Of a stretch of DNA of 64,000 nucleotides, positions 9,669 to 21,504 are shown in pieces. The translations under genes and the position numbers were made by a program. The stretch comes from Maribrevibacterium harenarium. GTDB taxonomy: Bacteria > Pseudomonadota > Gammaproteobacteria > Pseudomonadales > Marinomonadaceae. The notes under the pieces were generated by a model. That model did not search any database and was not told the DNA's origin. It was given only the letters and a program-made list of their open reading frames with translations. Location: positions 37,190-101,189 of the forward strand of contig NZ_VFRR01000013.1 of assembly GCF_006385675.1 (NCBI RefSeq). Reading direction: 5' to 3'. How positions within the stretch are numbered: position 1 is the first letter of the stretch; each line of letters starts with the position of its first letter.

Positions 9669-10888
9669 CAGGTGCGATACTCAGCATTGATAGTGACATA
9701 CTCGTGGGAGAAATCTGTAGTCCAAACTGTGTCAGATTCTTGACCCGCCCCAAGATCCACTTTGATATGAATCTCTTGTGGGTTCATGGCTTCTTGGCCA
9801 GCCTCTTCCGTATAGGAAGGCGAGCGGCCGCCATTTTCAACGATCTGGCAGCCATTGATGTGCAGGCTAACGTTATCCACGTCTAGACCCTCGACACCGG
9901 CACGCCCAACAACCGCAAGGATACGTCCCCAGTTCGGATCGGAAGCAAACAAAGCTGTTTTAACAAGGGGTGAGTGAGCAATTTCAAATGCTGTTTTTGT
10001 CGCATCTGATTGCTGGGCTGCGCCGGTCACTTCCACCGTGACAAATTTAGTGGCCCCTTCACCATCACGGACAATGGCATGGGCTAGCTCTTGCATGACC
10101 TCTAAAAAGGCTGCCGCAAACAACTTACCATCATCGGACTCAAGGCTATTTATGGTGGACGCGCCTTTTGCAGCGGTCGCGACGGCAACACAGGAGTCGT
10201 TGGTAGAAGTATCACTGTCGATGGTAATACGGTTAAAACTCTGATTAACCGTCTGGGATAGCAAAGCTTGCAATACACTTTGCTCTACGGTTGCATCAGT
10301 AAAGATAAAACCAAGCATGGTCGCCATATTAGGACGGATCATACCCGCACCTTTGGAAATTCCCCCAATGGTGATGGTTTTACCATCCAGTTCCAATTGG
10401 CGATACGCGCCTTTTGGCAAGGTGTCGGTAGTCATAATACCTCTACCAACGTTTTCCCAACCCTCGGCAGAAAGTGCCGCTTTCGCTGCTGGTAATACTG
10501 TCGTAATTTTCTGCACCGGCAAGTGTTCACCGATAACACCAGTAGAAAATGGTAAAACTTGAGATGGCTCGCATCCCATTAACTCAGCCACAGCGACACA
10601 GGTAGCTTTAGCATCTTCAAGACCGCGTTTACCTGTACCGGCGTTAGCATTGCCAGTGTTAATTACCAAATAGCGGGGCGTACTATCAGTCAAATGCTCA
10701 CGGCAAACACGTACTGGTGCTGCACAAAACGCATTCTGAGTAAATACACCCGCGACAGTTGCCCCTTCAGCCAACTCAAATAACACCACATCTTTACGAT
10801 TAGGCTTTTTGATACCAGCTTCTGCAGTTGCAAAACGCACACCTTCAATTACAGGGATATTAGGAAACGCACCTAAACCGACGGCCAT
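9668..10888 (-). CDS. argJ: Bifunctional glutamate N-acetyltransferase / ornithine acetyltransferase
   Basis: ArgJ transfers acetyl from acetylornithine to glutamate in the cyclic arginine pathway, and often also uses acetyl-CoA. The 406-residue precursor has the signature SKGAGMIRP-NMATMLGF. T190 is the self-cleavage and nucleophile residue that splits it into alpha and beta chains. It starts 14 bases after secA and overlaps mutT by one base. Confidence 0.97.
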   Translation of the reverse strand: MAVGLGAFPNIPVIEGVRFATAEAGIKKPNRKDVVLFELAEGATVAGVFTQNAFCAAPVRVCREHLTDSTPRYLVINTGNANAGTGKRGLEDAKATCVAVAELMGCEPSQVLPFSTGVIGEHLPVQKITTVLPAAKAALSAEGWENVGRGIMTTDTLPKGAYRQLELDGKTITIGGISKGAGMIRPNMATMLGFIFTDATVEQSVLQALLSQTVNQSFNRITIDSDTSTNDSCVAVATAAKGASTINSLESDDGKLFAAAFLEVMQELAHAIVRDGEGATKFVTVEVTGAAQQSDATKTAFEIAHSPLVKTALFASDPNWGRILAVVGRAGVEGLDVDNVSLHINGCQIVENGGRSPSYTEEAGQEAMNPQEIHIKVDLGAGQESDTVWTTDFSHEYVTINAEYRT

Positions 10889-10902
10889 GACGGCACTCCT
10901 TA

Positions 10903-13575
10903 CTAAACTAGACTACCATGACATTGTTTGTATTTTTTACCGGAACCACAAGGGCAAGGCTCATTGCGACCTACCTTGGGCACCTCTGCTGCCGATTCTG
11001 CCGCCTGATCATTTACGTTGGTCGTCATGGTCATTCTGGCTTCTTGCTCCCGACGGGCAGCTTCAATACGCTCAGCTTCTTCGGCAGATTGTACTTTCAC
11101 TCGGGTAACAACTTGCAACACATCAAATTTGATCTGCTCCAATAAATTCTGGAATAGTTCAAAGGCTTCACGCTTATATTCTTGTTTCGGGTTCTTCTGG
11201 GCGTAACCACGTAAGTGAATACCCTGACGTAGCATGTCCATAGTCTGCAAATGCTCTTTCCATAGGGTATCAAGAATTTGCAACAGAACTTGCTTCTCGA
11301 AGTTACGCAACGCAACCGGGCCAGCGATTTCCTCTTTGGCCGCATAGTCATCAATAAAGGCCTGTAAGATACGCTCACGCAAGGGCTCTTCGTAGAGTTT
11401 TTTGTCTTCCGCCACCCACTGTTGAACCGGGATAGTCAAGCCAAACTCCTGATGGATTTTCTGCTCTAGACCTTCTAGATCCCACTGATCGAACATACTT
11501 TGAGGTGGAATAAACTCATCGATTAAGTTAGATACCACCTCTTCGCGCATTGCCATAATCGCTTCGGAAAGATCGTCGGAAGACATCATGTCAAAGCGCT
11601 GACGGTAAATGACTTGACGCTGGTCGTTGGCAACATCATCAAATTCTAATAGCTGCTTGCGGATGTCAAAGTTGCGACCTTCCACTTTACGCTGGGCTTT
11701 TTCAATCGCGTTAGACACCATTTTGTGCTCAATCGCTTCACCACGCTCCATCCCCAAAGCCTGCATCATTTTCTTGATACGGTCGGACATAAAGATACGC
11801 ATTAAGTTGTCTTCCAAAGACAAGTAAAAGCGAGAGGAACCCACATCACCCTGACGACCCGCACGACCACGCAGCTGGTTATCAATACGGCGGGATTCAT
11901 GGCGCTCAGTACCGATAATGTGCAAACCACCGGCCGCTAACACGGCTTCGTGACGTTGCTGCCAATCGGCTTTCAGGGCGGCTTTTTGCTCTTCGGAGGC
12001 ATCTTCACCAAGCTGCGCAAGCTCGACCTGTAAATTACCACCTAACACAATATCAGTACCACGACCCGCCATGTTGGTGGCAATGGTCACTGCACCAGGA
12101 CGACCCGCTTCGGCAACAATTTCCGCTTCACGCTCGTGTTGCTTGGCATTCAATACATTGTGTTTGATGTTTTTCTTATTTAGAAACTCAGATAGAAGCT
12201 CCGAATATTCAATAGATGCCGTACCCACTAGAACAGGACGACCAGCTTCAACGTTGGACTCAATGTCCTTAACGATGGCTTCGAACTTTTCTTCGGTGGT
12301 CATAAAGATCAGGTCATTGAAGTCTTTACGCTGTACTGGCTTGTTCGTTGGAATAACCACGACGGTTAAACCATAGATTTGCTGGAATTCGAATGCTTCC
12401 GTATCCGCCGTACCTGTCATACCAGAAAGTTTATCGTACAAACGGAAGTAATTCTGGAATGTTGTCGACGCCAAGGTTTGGCTTTCTGCTTGAATCGCCA
12501 CACCTTCTTTTGCCTCTACCGCCTGATGGATACCTTCAGACCAACGGCGTCCCGGCATAGTACGACCAGTATGTTCGTCAACAATAACGACTTGTCCGCC
12601 TTGAACCACGTAATCAATATTTTTCTTGAAGACAACATGGGCACGCATACAAGCATGAACGTGGTGCAATAGGGCCAAGTTAGTAGCAGCGTAGAGGCTA
12701 TCACCCTCTTCTAACATGCCATTTTCGACTAACCATTCCTCAACAAAAGTATGTCCTTCTTCAGTGAGTTCCAGACTCTTTTGCGACTCGTCATAAGTGT
12801 AATGACCAGGCTCTTCCGACTCCTCTTCTTGTTTCTTTAACAAGGGAGCCAATTTATTGATTTTACGGTACTGCTCTGAGCTGTCTTCTACTGCACCAGA
12901 AATAATCAAAGGGGTACGGGCCTCATCAATTAAGATAGAGTCAACCTCATCCACCACGGCAAAGGCAAGGTCACGCTGCATACGGTCTTCCATACGGAAC
13001 ACCATGTTGTCGCGCAAATAGTCGAAGCCAAACTCGTTATTGGTACCGTAAGTGATATCACTGTTGTAAGCCGCTTTCTTATCTTCCCGATCCTGTCCGG
13101 AAAACACGACGCCAACACTCATGTCCAAAAATTCGTAAAGCGGACGCATCCAGTTAGCATCACGACGCGCCAAGTAATCGTTCACAGTAACAACATGAAC
13201 GCCTTTACCTGCCAACGCATTGAGATACACAGCCAAGGTCGCTACCAAGGTTTTACCCTCACCGGTACGCATTTCAGCAATGCGACCTTCATTGAGCACC
13301 ATGCCACCAATCAACTGGACGTCGAAATGGCGCATCCCCATGACACGCTTACTGGCTTCGCGGACGGTTGCGAAAGCTTCTGGCAAAAGGGAGTCCAGCG
13401 ACTCGCCCTTGGTCAGACGCTCTCTGAATTCGTTGGATTTTGCGGAGAGCTCATCATCACTCAGAGCAGAATAGTTTTCTTCTAGCTTGTTAATCTGAGC
13501 CACAACTTTGCGGTAACGTTTTACTTCTCGGTCATTTTTAGTACCGATGATTTTTTTAATGACTGTGCCTAACAT
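10903..13575 (-). CDS. secA: Preprotein translocase ATPase SecA
   Basis: SecA drives unfolded preproteins through SecYEG. The 890 residues include Walker [10 protein letters not shown] near 102-110, the DEAD-type [13 protein letters not shown], the second helicase motor with GRAGRQGD, and the C-terminal zinc finger [14 protein letters not shown] that binds SecB. The gene follows lpxC past a terminator, so it probably has its own promoter in 13576-13660, which I could not define. It is the first gene of secA-argJ-mutT. Confidence 0.99.
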   Translation of the reverse strand: MLGTVIKKIIGTKNDREVKRYRKVVAQINKLEENYSALSDDELSAKSNEFRERLTKGESLDSLLPEAFATVREASKRVMGMRHFDVQLIGGMVLNEGRIAEMRTGEGKTLVATLAVYLNALAGKGVHVVTVNDYLARRDANWMRPLYEFLDMSVGVVFSGQDREDKKAAYNSDITYGTNNEFGFDYLRDNMVFRMEDRMQRDLAFAVVDEVDSILIDEARTPLIISGAVEDSSEQYRKINKLAPLLKKQEEESEEPGHYTYDESQKSLELTEEGHTFVEEWLVENGMLEEGDSLYAATNLALLHHVHACMRAHVVFKKNIDYVVQGGQVVIVDEHTGRTMPGRRWSEGIHQAVEAKEGVAIQAESQTLASTTFQNYFRLYDKLSGMTGTADTEAFEFQQIYGLTVVVIPTNKPVQRKDFNDLIFMTTEEKFEAIVKDIESNVEAGRPVLVGTASIEYSELLSEFLNKKNIKHNVLNAKQHEREAEIVAEAGRPGAVTIATNMAGRGTDIVLGGNLQVELAQLGEDASEEQKAALKADWQQRHEAVLAAGGLHIIGTERHESRRIDNQLRGRAGRQGDVGSSRFYLSLEDNLMRIFMSDRIKKMMQALGMERGEAIEHKMVSNAIEKAQRKVEGRNFDIRKQLLEFDDVANDQRQVIYRQRFDMMSSDDLSEAIMAMREEVVSNLIDEFIPPQSMFDQWDLEGLEQKIHQEFGLTIPVQQWVAEDKKLYEEPLRERILQAFIDDYAAKEEIAGPVALRNFEKQVLLQILDTLWKEHLQTMDMLRQGIHLRGYAQKNPKQEYKREAFELFQNLLEQIKFDVLQVVTRVKVQSAEEAERIEAARREQEARMTMTTNVNDQAAESAAEVPKVGRNEPCPCGSGKKYKQCHGSLV

Positions 13576-13661
13576 TTCTTTTAAACAACCTATTCTGAAA
13601 GTCTCTAGAGTCTATCATGGTAATGGGTAGCAAAACATGGAATATCAAGGTGTTAAAACGA

Positions 13662-13685
13662 AAAAAGCCAGGCTTAGCCTGGCTT
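13662..13685 (-). terminator. Rho-independent terminator after lpxC
   Basis: A perfect 9-bp stem AAGCCAGGC/GCCTGGCTT with loop TTA is followed on the minus strand by six T bases. It marks the end of the long mraZ-to-lpxC transcription unit, before secA. Confidence 0.9.
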
Positions 13686-13710
13686 CTTACATTTTTATTG
13701 ACCGGTGTAG

Positions 13711-14625
13711 TTAGGCCAAAGCGGCTGACTCGGCATAGGATATAGGCGCACTTTCTGCACCTTCGCCAAAGGATACGAACTCCCAAGCAGTTTGATCTTC
13801 CAGAAGAGCGATCAGCAACTTATTATTCAGAGCGTGGCCAGACTTGAATGCTTTGTACTCACCCAAAACTGAATATCCAAGTAGGTATAGATCACCAATC
13901 GCATCCAGCACCTTGTGACGCACTAACTCGTCGCGGTAGCGCAGACCTTCTTCGTTAAGAACTCGGTAATCGTCTAACACCACGGCATTTTCCATGCTAG
14001 CACCGCGAGCTAAGTTATTTACCTTGAAGTACTCCAGATCTTTCATAAACCCAAACGTACGAGCACGGCTAACCTCTTTCACAAATGTCGTGGTAGAGAA
14101 GTCCACAGTCGCATTTTGCACCTCCTCACCAATAGCAGGGTGCTGGAAATCGATAGTGAAAGACAATCTAAAGCCATTGAATGGTTCTAGAGAAGCAAAC
14201 TTATCGCCTTCTTCCACCTTAATAGGCTTCTTAATGCGAATAAATTTTTTCAGGGCACTCTGTTCTTCCAAACCGGCGGATTGAAGCAGGAAAACAAATG
14301 GACTAGCACTACCGTCCATTAGCGGAATTTCGCTAGCACTCACTTCAACGTAAGCGTTGTCCACACCCAGCCCAGCCATAGCTGACAACAGATGCTCTAC
14401 CGTGCTAATAGAAACATCACCATTAGACAATGCGGTGGCAAAGTTAGTTGAACCGACAGATCGAGCATCCCCTTTGATTTCAACGGCTGGCTCTAAATCA
14501 GTACGCACAAACACAATACCCGTATCTACTGGTGCTGGCTTCAGTGTTAAATAAACCTTCTCACCAGAGTGTAGACCCACTCCAGTAGCGCGGATAATGT
14601 TCTTTAAGGTGCGCTGTCGTAACAT
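13711..14625 (-). CDS. lpxC: UDP-3-O-acyl-N-acetylglucosamine deacetylase
   Basis: This is the committed zinc-dependent step of lipid A synthesis. It has 304 residues, as usual, and starts MLRQRTLKN. Visible features are the catalytic E77 and zinc ligand H78 in STVEHLLSA, the [13 protein letters not shown] segment with the other zinc ligands, and H264 in SGHALNNKL. It is the last dcw-cluster gene, about 110 bases after ftsZ. In E. coli LpxC is degraded by FtsH. Its C-terminus here ends YAESAALA, a small-residue tail similar to the E. coli degron. Confidence 0.98.
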   Translation of the reverse strand: MLRQRTLKNIIRATGVGLHSGEKVYLTLKPAPVDTGIVFVRTDLEPAVEIKGDARSVGSTNFATALSNGDVSISTVEHLLSAMAGLGVDNAYVEVSASEIPLMDGSASPFVFLLQSAGLEEQSALKKFIRIKKPIKVEEGDKFASLEPFNGFRLSFTIDFQHPAIGEEVQNATVDFSTTTFVKEVSRARTFGFMKDLEYFKVNNLARGASMENAVVLDDYRVLNEEGLRYRDELVRHKVLDAIGDLYLLGYSVLGEYKAFKSGHALNNKLLIALLEDQTAWEFVSFGEGAESAPISYAESAALA

Positions 14626-14733
14626 TGTTTTCCTACAGATTAATGACGGTTATATGAATATGCGAATGATAACAACAACCCAATTTTTATACAATTGGTT
14701 AGCCCAAAACTACGCATTCTTTACGCAAACAAA

Positions 14734-16011
14734 CTAGTCTGCTTGACGTCGCAAGAATGCCGGTACATCTAAGTATTTCAACGAATCAACACTAGAAGTT
14801 TGCGAAGCTTTAGGTGGTTCAGGCTTATCTTCTTCTACTTTGACCGCAGGCATTTCTGGCTGGACCACAGTTTTCAGTAGCGGCTCTTTCACAGCTACCG
14901 CTACAGGCTCTACTACTTTAACTGCTTCAGGCTCAGGCGCCTTAACTGCTGATACAGAAGCTGACGCGCTAGCAACAGTGGCAGAAGACGAAGCGACTGT
15001 AGTAGAAGAACCTACCGCATACTTAAGCTGCGCCTCTTCTTTACCTTCGAGACCGGTAGCAACCACAGTGACGCGCATTTCATCACCCACATTCGGATCA
15101 ATAGCACAACCAATTACTACCGTAGCATCTTCAGAAGCGTATTCTTCGATGATATTACCCACCTCAGTGAACTCAGAAAGACCGACTTCATCGTTAGCGG
15201 TGATGTTAACCAATACACCTCGTGCGCCTTTCAAATTAATATCTTCTAGTAGCGGGTTATGGATGGCTGCCTCCGCCGCCACGCGGGCACGATCCTCACC
15301 TGAAGCAGAACCTGAGCCCATCATTGCCATGCCCATTTCTTTCATCACTGTCTTCACGTCAGCAAAGTCAACGTTGATCAAGCCGGGACGCATAATAAGG
15401 TCAGTGATACCCTGAACAGCGTTCAACAGCACGTTATTGGCCTCACCGAAGGCTTTCAGTAACGAAATGTTTTTACCTAGCACCGGCAACAAACGTTCAT
15501 TTGGCACTGTGATTAGAGAGTCCACGTTCTCACGCAACTCACGGACACCGTCTTCTGCCACTTTTGCACGACGACGGCCTTCAAATGGAAACGGTTTAGT
15601 CACAACAGCAACAGTTAGAATCCCCAACTCACGAGCTACTTTCGCAATAACAGGTGCCGCACCAGTACCGGTACCACCACCCATACCAGCGGTAATGAAC
15701 ACCATATCTGCACCGGTGAGTAGCTGAGTGATTTTTTCTTGATCCTCAAGTGCTGAATCGCGCCCTACAGCGGGGTTAGCTCCCGCTCCCAGACCCTTAG
15801 TGATACCGGCACCGAGCTGCACTGTAATGCTTGAGTCCAACCCGACAAGAGCTTTTGAGTCTGTATTCGCACACAGAAACTCAACCCCATCTAGGTTATT
15901 TTCTAGCATGTGTTTGACAGCGTTACCGCCACCACCACCGACACCAATCACCTTAATGACAGCATCGTCAGATAAGTTATCATCAGCCAAGTCAAATACG
16001 TTAATAGTCAT
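14734..16011 (-). CDS. ftsZ: Cell division GTPase FtsZ
   Basis: FtsZ is the tubulin homologue that forms the Z-ring. The 425 residues have the GTP signature GGGTGTG at 111-117. The globular domain runs to about 320. A long low-complexity linker rich in Ala, Val, Pro and Glu spans about 325-405. The conserved C-terminal peptide [12 protein letters not shown] binds FtsA and ZipA. It starts 37 bases after ftsA on the same strand. Confidence 0.99.
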   Translation of the reverse strand: MTINVFDLADDNLSDDAVIKVIGVGGGGGNAVKHMLENNLDGVEFLCANTDSKALVGLDSSITVQLGAGITKGLGAGANPAVGRDSALEDQEKITQLLTGADMVFITAGMGGGTGTGAAPVIAKVARELGILTVAVVTKPFPFEGRRRAKVAEDGVRELRENVDSLITVPNERLLPVLGKNISLLKAFGEANNVLLNAVQGITDLIMRPGLINVDFADVKTVMKEMGMAMMGSGSASGEDRARVAAEAAIHNPLLEDINLKGARGVLVNITANDEVGLSEFTEVGNIIEEYASEDATVVIGCAIDPNVGDEMRVTVVATGLEGKEEAQLKYAVGSSTTVASSSATVASASASVSAVKAPEPEAVKVVEPVAVAVKEPLLKTVVQPEMPAVKVEEDKPEPPKASQTSSVDSLKYLDVPAFLRRQAD

Positions 16012-16048
16012 GGGCGTTTCGCTCCTATAATTCTGCTGTCATTCCTGA

Positions 16049-17329
16049 CTAAATATTTTTTTGAAACCAGTCTTTTACTTTGTGCCACACTTTCGTTGGA
16101 CTGACAGCTGGCTTGGTTTCACCATCTCCCACCTCATAGGATGGCAGTTTGCTCTTTATCTTTGGTTTTTGTATTGGTTCTGGAACAATGCTTTCAACGT
16201 GAGAGGCATCGCCACCGGCATACAAAAGCAATCCTGTTGCAGTCGCGTATGAAGGGTTATCGACCACCTCTGACATACCTTTAATACGAGTCGGATTAGC
16301 AATACGCACCGGCATGTCAAACACGTCTTCAGCTAGCTGCGCGGCCCCTTCCATTTGGGAAGTGCCACCAGTAATGACCACACCAGCAGGTATCTGTTCA
16401 GCAAAGCCACTTCGGTTAAGCTCATCCAGCACCATTTTGAAGATTTCTTCATAACGTGCTTCCACTACTTCCGCTAGAGCGTGCCGCGAAATGGAGCGGG
16501 GCTGGCGATCACCAACACTTGGCACCTGAATAATTTGATCCGTCGCCGCTAAAGACGCCTTTGCGCAGGCGTATTTCACTTTAATCTCCTCGGCGTGCAT
16601 AGTCGGAGTGCGTAGCGCCATGGAAATATCATTGGTCACCTGATCACCAGCCACAGGAACGACCGCAGTGTGATGTAATGCCCCATCAATCCAAACCGCT
16701 AGATCAGTGGTTCCAGCACCGACATCTACAACACAAACACCGAGATCTTTTTCATCGTCGCTAAGACAGGAGTAACTGGAAGCCAATTGGGAGACTACTA
16801 CTTTATCTACATCTAGCCCGCAACGGCGAATGCATTTCTCTACGTTGAGTACCGCATTAGCTGCCGCAGAAACAAGATGCACATTGGCTTCTAAACGTAC
16901 CCCTGACATTCCCAAAGGATCACGAATGCCTTCTTGGGAATCGATATGATACTCCTGAGGCAAAACGTGCAGCAGCCGCTGATCTGAAGATAGTGGCACC
17001 GCTTGAGCCGCGTCTATCACTCGGGAAATATCTTCCGCTTCGACTTCTCCACCCTTAATGGCAACAATACCGTGAGAATTTTGACTACGGATATGGCTAC
17101 CAGCAACACTGACATAAACCGAATGAATATTGCACCCGGCCATCAGTTCCGCTTCTTCCACAGCACGTTGGATAGACTGTACAGTGGATTCAATGTTGAC
17201 TACCACACCCCGCTTCATGCCTTTGGCCGCGTGATGGCCAATGCCAACAATATCCACGGCGCCGTCCGCGAGGACTTCCCCGACGATACAGGTGATTTTG
17301 GAAGTACCAACATCCAAACCTACAATCAT
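16049..17329 (-). CDS. ftsA: Cell division protein FtsA
   Basis: FtsA is the actin-like protein that ties FtsZ to the membrane and recruits later division proteins. The 426 residues begin directly at MIVGLDVGTSKI, and an in-frame stop four codons upstream fixes the short N-terminus. ATP-binding motifs include DVGAGTTDLAV and VVITGGTSQMEG. The last residues (VWHKVKDWFQKNI) form the amphipathic membrane-targeting helix. The gene lies between ftsQ and ftsZ. Confidence 0.98.
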   Translation of the reverse strand: MIVGLDVGTSKITCIVGEVLADGAVDIVGIGHHAAKGMKRGVVVNIESTVQSIQRAVEEAELMAGCNIHSVYVSVAGSHIRSQNSHGIVAIKGGEVEAEDISRVIDAAQAVPLSSDQRLLHVLPQEYHIDSQEGIRDPLGMSGVRLEANVHLVSAAANAVLNVEKCIRRCGLDVDKVVVSQLASSYSCLSDDEKDLGVCVVDVGAGTTDLAVWIDGALHHTAVVPVAGDQVTNDISMALRTPTMHAEEIKVKYACAKASLAATDQIIQVPSVGDRQPRSISRHALAEVVEARYEEIFKMVLDELNRSGFAEQIPAGVVITGGTSQMEGAAQLAEDVFDMPVRIANPTRIKGMSEVVDNPSYATATGLLLYAGGDASHVESIVPEPIQKPKIKSKLPSYEVGDGETKPAVSPTKVWHKVKDWFQKNI

Positions 17330-17393
17330 TTCCGCAAAATCCTATAATTAAAAACGTTCTAGTCGAATAAAAAAGCAACAATCAGACCAACAT

Positions 17394-18074
17394 TTACTCG
17401 ACTTCTTGCCAACGCACGGCGATACCATGGGGGTAACGGGCATCAACTGTAACAATTTGTTCTATTCTACCTGATAAATCGCTTTTATAAACAGCAACGA
17501 AGCGTTGCAAACGCTCTAATATCTCGTCACGCCCCAGTTTTACCGTGATTCCATTAGTAAAGGTTATATTCCAAGCACCACGATTCTCTAATTCCAGCAG
17601 ATGAACTCGTAGTTGGGTCGGCGATAACATCTGACTGATAAGCCCAAACTGGTCTAAGACGGTTTTCTCTGTGCCATCGGGGCCAGCCAATGCCACCAGC
17701 GGCAAATCTGTGACACCACCCGGGGTAATGACTCGCCCATCGGAGGTCAGCAATGCATTTTGGTTCCATCGAGCAATCGGCTCATGTTCGGTTACTTGTA
17801 TTTCCAGCGTCCCAGGCCAAACACGACGCACTTGAGCGCTCTTCACCCACTCCGGCGTCGTTGCCACCTCTGCGAAAGTCGCCATTGCGGAGGTTACCAT
17901 GCTGCTCCCCAGCAAAGACGAATACGACGTCATTAACTGGGCTTCATTCGTATATTTTAAGTCACCGGTAATTTTGATCTGCTTGATTGGCAACCACACC
18001 TCTTCATCGCTGCCGCCCTGCAACAAACCCGCCAGAATCAACAACAAAGCGCCGATCAATGCTGCTATACGCAT
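17394..18074 (-). CDS. ftsQ: Cell division protein FtsQ
   Basis: FtsQ is a bitopic protein that joins FtsB and FtsL in the divisome. The 226 residues begin with a membrane segment at ~3-20 (IAALIGALLLILAGLL). A POTRA domain follows (LPIKQIKITGDLKYTNE), then the FtsQ beta domain with RRVWPGTLEIQV and EHEPIARW. The cytoplasmic tail is only two residues, against some 20-30 in E. coli. No upstream in-frame start was found in the part of the ddl overlap I read, and AAAGGA precedes the ATG. It lies 2 bases after ddl. Confidence 0.95.
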   Translation of the reverse strand: MRIAALIGALLLILAGLLQGGSDEEVWLPIKQIKITGDLKYTNEAQLMTSYSSLLGSSMVTSAMATFAEVATTPEWVKSAQVRRVWPGTLEIQVTEHEPIARWNQNALLTSDGRVITPGGVTDLPLVALAGPDGTEKTVLDQFGLISQMLSPTQLRVHLLELENRGAWNITFTNGITVKLGRDEILERLQRFVAVYKSDLSGRIEQIVTVDARYPHGIAVRWQEVE

Positions 18075-18076
18075 GT

Positions 18077-19018
18077 TTATCCTTTGACCGAGCGTGCCAA
18101 AGCATCCTGTACCAGACGCTCAACCAAATCTTGGTAAGATAGACCTGCATGTTTCGCTGCCATAGGCACCAAACTATGAGACGTCATTCCTGGTGAAGTA
18201 TTAACTTCCAACACCCAAAATTTTCCATCCTCACTTTGCATCACATCCACACGTCCCCAACCCTCGCAACCCACGGAACGGTAAGCAGCCAATGCCAGCT
18301 CTTTGAGCTCCTGTTCTTTTTCATTAGACAAACCACAAGGGATCAAATACTGAGTATCGTTAGCCAGATACTTGGCATCATAGTCATACAATACATGTTC
18401 CGCAGAGGGCTGCAGTCTGATCGGCGCATAGGCTTCATCAGCAATCACTGTGACCGTATATTCTTTGCCAGTGATGTACTCTTCCACCAAAATATCTGAG
18501 TCATAACGCTGTGCCATCACCAATGCTGCTGGCAGCTGCTCTGGCCCATCGACTTTACTGATACCAATGGTGGAACCTTCCCGGGAAGGCTTGACGATAA
18601 GGGGATACTGCATTGTTTTATTGATCAGCGCTTCATCCACTAGCCCTTCGAAACACAGATAAGCTGGCGTCGGTATACCAATGCCCTGCCAAAATTGCTT
18701 AGTCAGGGCTTTGTCCATGGCAAAGCCCGAGGCTAACGGCTTACTGCCGGTAAAAGGCTTGCCCATTAAAGTCAATAGCGCCTGAATCGTACCGTCTTCA
18801 CCTTCACCACCGTGCAAGGCGATAAAAGCCACATCAAACTGAATATTACTTAGCTGCTGGATCGGGTTCTCTGCCCCTTGATCACCATATAAATCCACAT
18901 CAATAACCTGATAGCCACGCTCACGCAGAGCAGCGGCAACCATAGTGCCACTTTCCAATGAAACCTGACGCTCGGCGGAACGGCCGCCATAAACCACTGC
19001 TACTGTCACTTGATTCAT
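18077..19018 (-). CDS. ddl: D-alanine--D-alanine ligase
   Basis: The enzyme makes the D-Ala-D-Ala dipeptide for UDP-MurNAc-pentapeptide. The 313 residues are an ATP-grasp enzyme: [17 protein letters not shown] at the N-terminus, [15 protein letters not shown] for ATP, and [15 protein letters not shown] at the metal site. It is of the DdlB type by position in the dcw cluster. It overlaps the murC stop by four bases (ATGA-type coupling). Confidence 0.98.
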   Translation of the reverse strand: MNQVTVAVVYGGRSAERQVSLESGTMVAAALRERGYQVIDVDLYGDQGAENPIQQLSNIQFDVAFIALHGGEGEDGTIQALLTLMGKPFTGSKPLASGFAMDKALTKQFWQGIGIPTPAYLCFEGLVDEALINKTMQYPLIVKPSREGSTIGISKVDGPEQLPAALVMAQRYDSDILVEEYITGKEYTVTVIADEAYAPIRLQPSAEHVLYDYDAKYLANDTQYLIPCGLSNEKEQELKELALAAYRSVGCEGWGRVDVMQSEDGKFWVLEVNTSPGMTSHSLVPMAAKHAGLSYQDLVERLVQDALARSVKG

Positions 19019-20433
19019 AGCCCCTCCTCCGATAAGTTTTTGGAAATTTGGCCGATATCTCCTGCACCTTGGGTGATTAAGATATCATCTGCGCGCAGCA
19101 CATTACGTAGAATGGATCGCAAATCACCGATACTGGATACATGAATCGGATCTACCGCGCCGCGCTGGCGAATGGAGCCACACATGGAGCGACTATCCGC
19201 CCCATTAATTGGCTGCTCCCCTGCCGGATAAACATCCAGAAGCAATAAGACATCGACCTCTGACAGCACTTTAACGAAGTCTTCGTAAAGGTCTCGGGTA
19301 CGGCTGTAACGATGAGGTTGATACACCATGACTAAGCGGCGCTCAGGCCAGCCATCACGAATAGCACGAATGGTCGCTTTAACTTCGTTCGGGTGATGAC
19401 CATAATCGTCGATAAACATCACGCTACCCTGACTCAAGGTCAGTGGCTGCTGCTCTTGGAAACGGCGTCCTACGCCGGCAAACCCCATCAAACCTGCCTG
19501 AATAGCCGCTGGCGGCACTCCTAAATCCACCGCGACAGCAATCGTCGCCAAGGCGTTCAAGACATTATGGCGGCCGGGCATAGGCAGACGAATACGCATT
19601 GGCTCTTGGTCCGGGCAATGGGCCAAAAACTCGGTGTAGCGGCCACTTTGCTGAATATCGGTAGCGTAAAAATCGGCTGGCTGCTCGATACCGTAAGTCA
19701 ACACTGGACGACTTAGCTCCGGCATGATGGAACGTACATGTTCATCATCCACACACAGTACCGCCAGACCATAAAATGGCAGATTATGAATAAACTCGAT
19801 GAAGGTACGTTTTACCTGGGCAAAATCCCCTTGGTAAGTGTCCATGTGGTCTTCATCGATATTGGTCACGATCACAGTCTGTGGCTGCAAATGTAAAAAC
19901 GAAGCGTCACTTTCATCGGCTTCAGCAACCAGATATTTACTGCTACCGAGCTGGGCATTGGTGCCAGCACTGGTCAAACGCCCGCCAATAACGAAGGTTG
20001 GCGCCTCTTCCGTGGCCGCCAAAATGGAAGCCATTAGACTCGTGGTCGTGGTTTTACCGTGGGTTCCCGCAATCGCGATACCATGACGGTAGCGCATGAG
20101 TTCCGCCAACATTTCCGCACGACGTACGATCGGGATACGATTCTCCCGCCCCCAACGCACTTCCGGGTTCTGGGGATTAATCGCCGTTGAAACCACGATA
20201 ACGTGGGCTTCTTTCACATTGTCTTCTTGATGCCCATAAAAAACCTTGATGCCCAGATTGCTAAGACGCTCAGTGGTTGCCGAAGGTTTTAGGTCAGACC
20301 CGCTAATGCAGTAGCCTTGGTTATGCAATACCTCGGCAATGCCACACATACCCACGCCACCGATACCGATAAAATGAATGTTTTGGATGCGGCGCATCGC
20401 CGGAATATCGTAGGAATATTTGGTAATCGTCAT
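19015..20433 (-). CDS. murC: UDP-N-acetylmuramate--L-alanine ligase
   Basis: MurC adds L-Ala to UDP-MurNAc, the first amino acid of the stem peptide. The 472 residues have [17 protein letters not shown] at the N-terminus, the ATP loop [10 protein letters not shown], and DYGHHPNEV in the C-terminal domain. Either the first Met or Met13 could be the start; the first is kept, directly after the murG stop. Translation is probably coupled to murG and ddl. Confidence 0.97.
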   Translation of the reverse strand: MTITKYSYDIPAMRRIQNIHFIGIGGVGMCGIAEVLHNQGYCISGSDLKPSATTERLSNLGIKVFYGHQEDNVKEAHVIVVSTAINPQNPEVRWGRENRIPIVRRAEMLAELMRYRHGIAIAGTHGKTTTTSLMASILAATEEAPTFVIGGRLTSAGTNAQLGSSKYLVAEADESDASFLHLQPQTVIVTNIDEDHMDTYQGDFAQVKRTFIEFIHNLPFYGLAVLCVDDEHVRSIMPELSRPVLTYGIEQPADFYATDIQQSGRYTEFLAHCPDQEPMRIRLPMPGRHNVLNALATIAVAVDLGVPPAAIQAGLMGFAGVGRRFQEQQPLTLSQGSVMFIDDYGHHPNEVKATIRAIRDGWPERRLVMVYQPHRYSRTRDLYEDFVKVLSEVDVLLLLDVYPAGEQPINGADSRSMCGSIRQRGAVDPIHVSSIGDLRSILRNVLRADDILITQGAGDIGQISKNLSEEGL

Positions 20434-21504
20434 TTATTTCATCAACCTTATACAATGGGCCACCACATCATGGGTAGCGTTGGGGTGCGCAAATGAACCT
20501 GCCGCCTGCCCCATTTTTTCTAACTGTTCACTATCTTTCAGCAAGCTTTCAAGCTCGTCACGCAGACGCTCGGCTTGCATTTGGGCTTGTGGTAACAAAA
20601 TAGCTCCCCCACATTTTTCCAAATGCTCCGCATTTTTTGTTTGGTGATCGTCAATGGCAAAGGGAAACGGCACTAAAATTGACGGTAACTTAGCAATGGC
20701 CAGCTCACTGACTGTCATAGCACCGGCACGGCAAAGCACCACATCCGCCCAATAGTAAGCCTGATTCATGTTATCGATATAGGGTTCCACTCGCGCCGCT
20801 ACCTGGTGTTTGTCATACAGCGCCTTCACCGCATCAATATTATTCATGCCAGTTTGATGCCAAACATCTAGGCGCTGATCTAAACGCCAATTCGCCAGCA
20901 ATTCTGGCACCGCTTGGTTAATCGCTTGAGCACCCAAACTCCCCCCCACAACTAATAGTTTTAATGGGGCAGCATTATTTCCTCGCACCGGACGGGTAAC
21001 TTGCTCAAGAATTTCGCGACGCACAGGATTACCCACCGTCACGGCATTCGGCAATGCCCCGTCGAAGGCCTGTAGGCATCGGCTCGCTATTTTGGATAGT
21101 AATTTATTGGTGGTTCCGGCAACCGCATTTTGTTCGTGAATAACTAAGGGGATACCAAGAAGCTTGGCCGCTACACCTCCGGGGCCAGCAACAAATCCCC
21201 CCATACCTAACACCACATCGGGCTTTAGGTTGCGCAAGTGCGCCACTGCCTGGCCAATCGCATGCAGAATACGAAACGGCGCAAACACTAAGCCCGCTAT
21301 GCCTTTCCCTCTTACCCCCTTAATAGAGATAGTGCGCAAGGGAATCTCTCGCTCCGGTACGAGGCGCTCTTCCATACCACCTTTAGAGCCAAGCCAAACA
21401 ACTTTCACCCCTTTGTCGAGCAACAATTGAGCACAGGCCAACGCAGGATAAATATGACCACCGGTGCCACCAGCCATAATCACTACGGTACGTGATTTAG
21501 CCAC
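20434..21504 (-). CDS. murG: UDP-GlcNAc:undecaprenyl-PP-MurNAc-pentapeptide GlcNAc transferase
   Basis: MurG converts lipid I to lipid II on the inner face of the membrane. The 356-residue GT-B enzyme has MAGGTGGHIYPALA at the N-terminus, HEQNAVAGTTNK, VVGGSLGAQAIN and the donor-site CRAGAMTVSELA. It overlaps the end of ftsW by 8 bases and abuts murC. Confidence 0.98.
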   Translation of the reverse strand: MAKSRTVVIMAGGTGGHIYPALACAQLLLDKGVKVVWLGSKGGMEERLVPEREIPLRTISIKGVRGKGIAGLVFAPFRILHAIGQAVAHLRNLKPDVVLGMGGFVAGPGGVAAKLLGIPLVIHEQNAVAGTTNKLLSKIASRCLQAFDGALPNAVTVGNPVRREILEQVTRPVRGNNAAPLKLLVVGGSLGAQAINQAVPELLANWRLDQRLDVWHQTGMNNIDAVKALYDKHQVAARVEPYIDNMNQAYYWADVVLCRAGAMTVSELAIAKLPSILVPFPFAIDDHQTKNAEHLEKCGGAILLPQAQMQAERLRDELESLLKDSEQLEKMGQAAGSFAHPNATHDVVAHCIRLMK

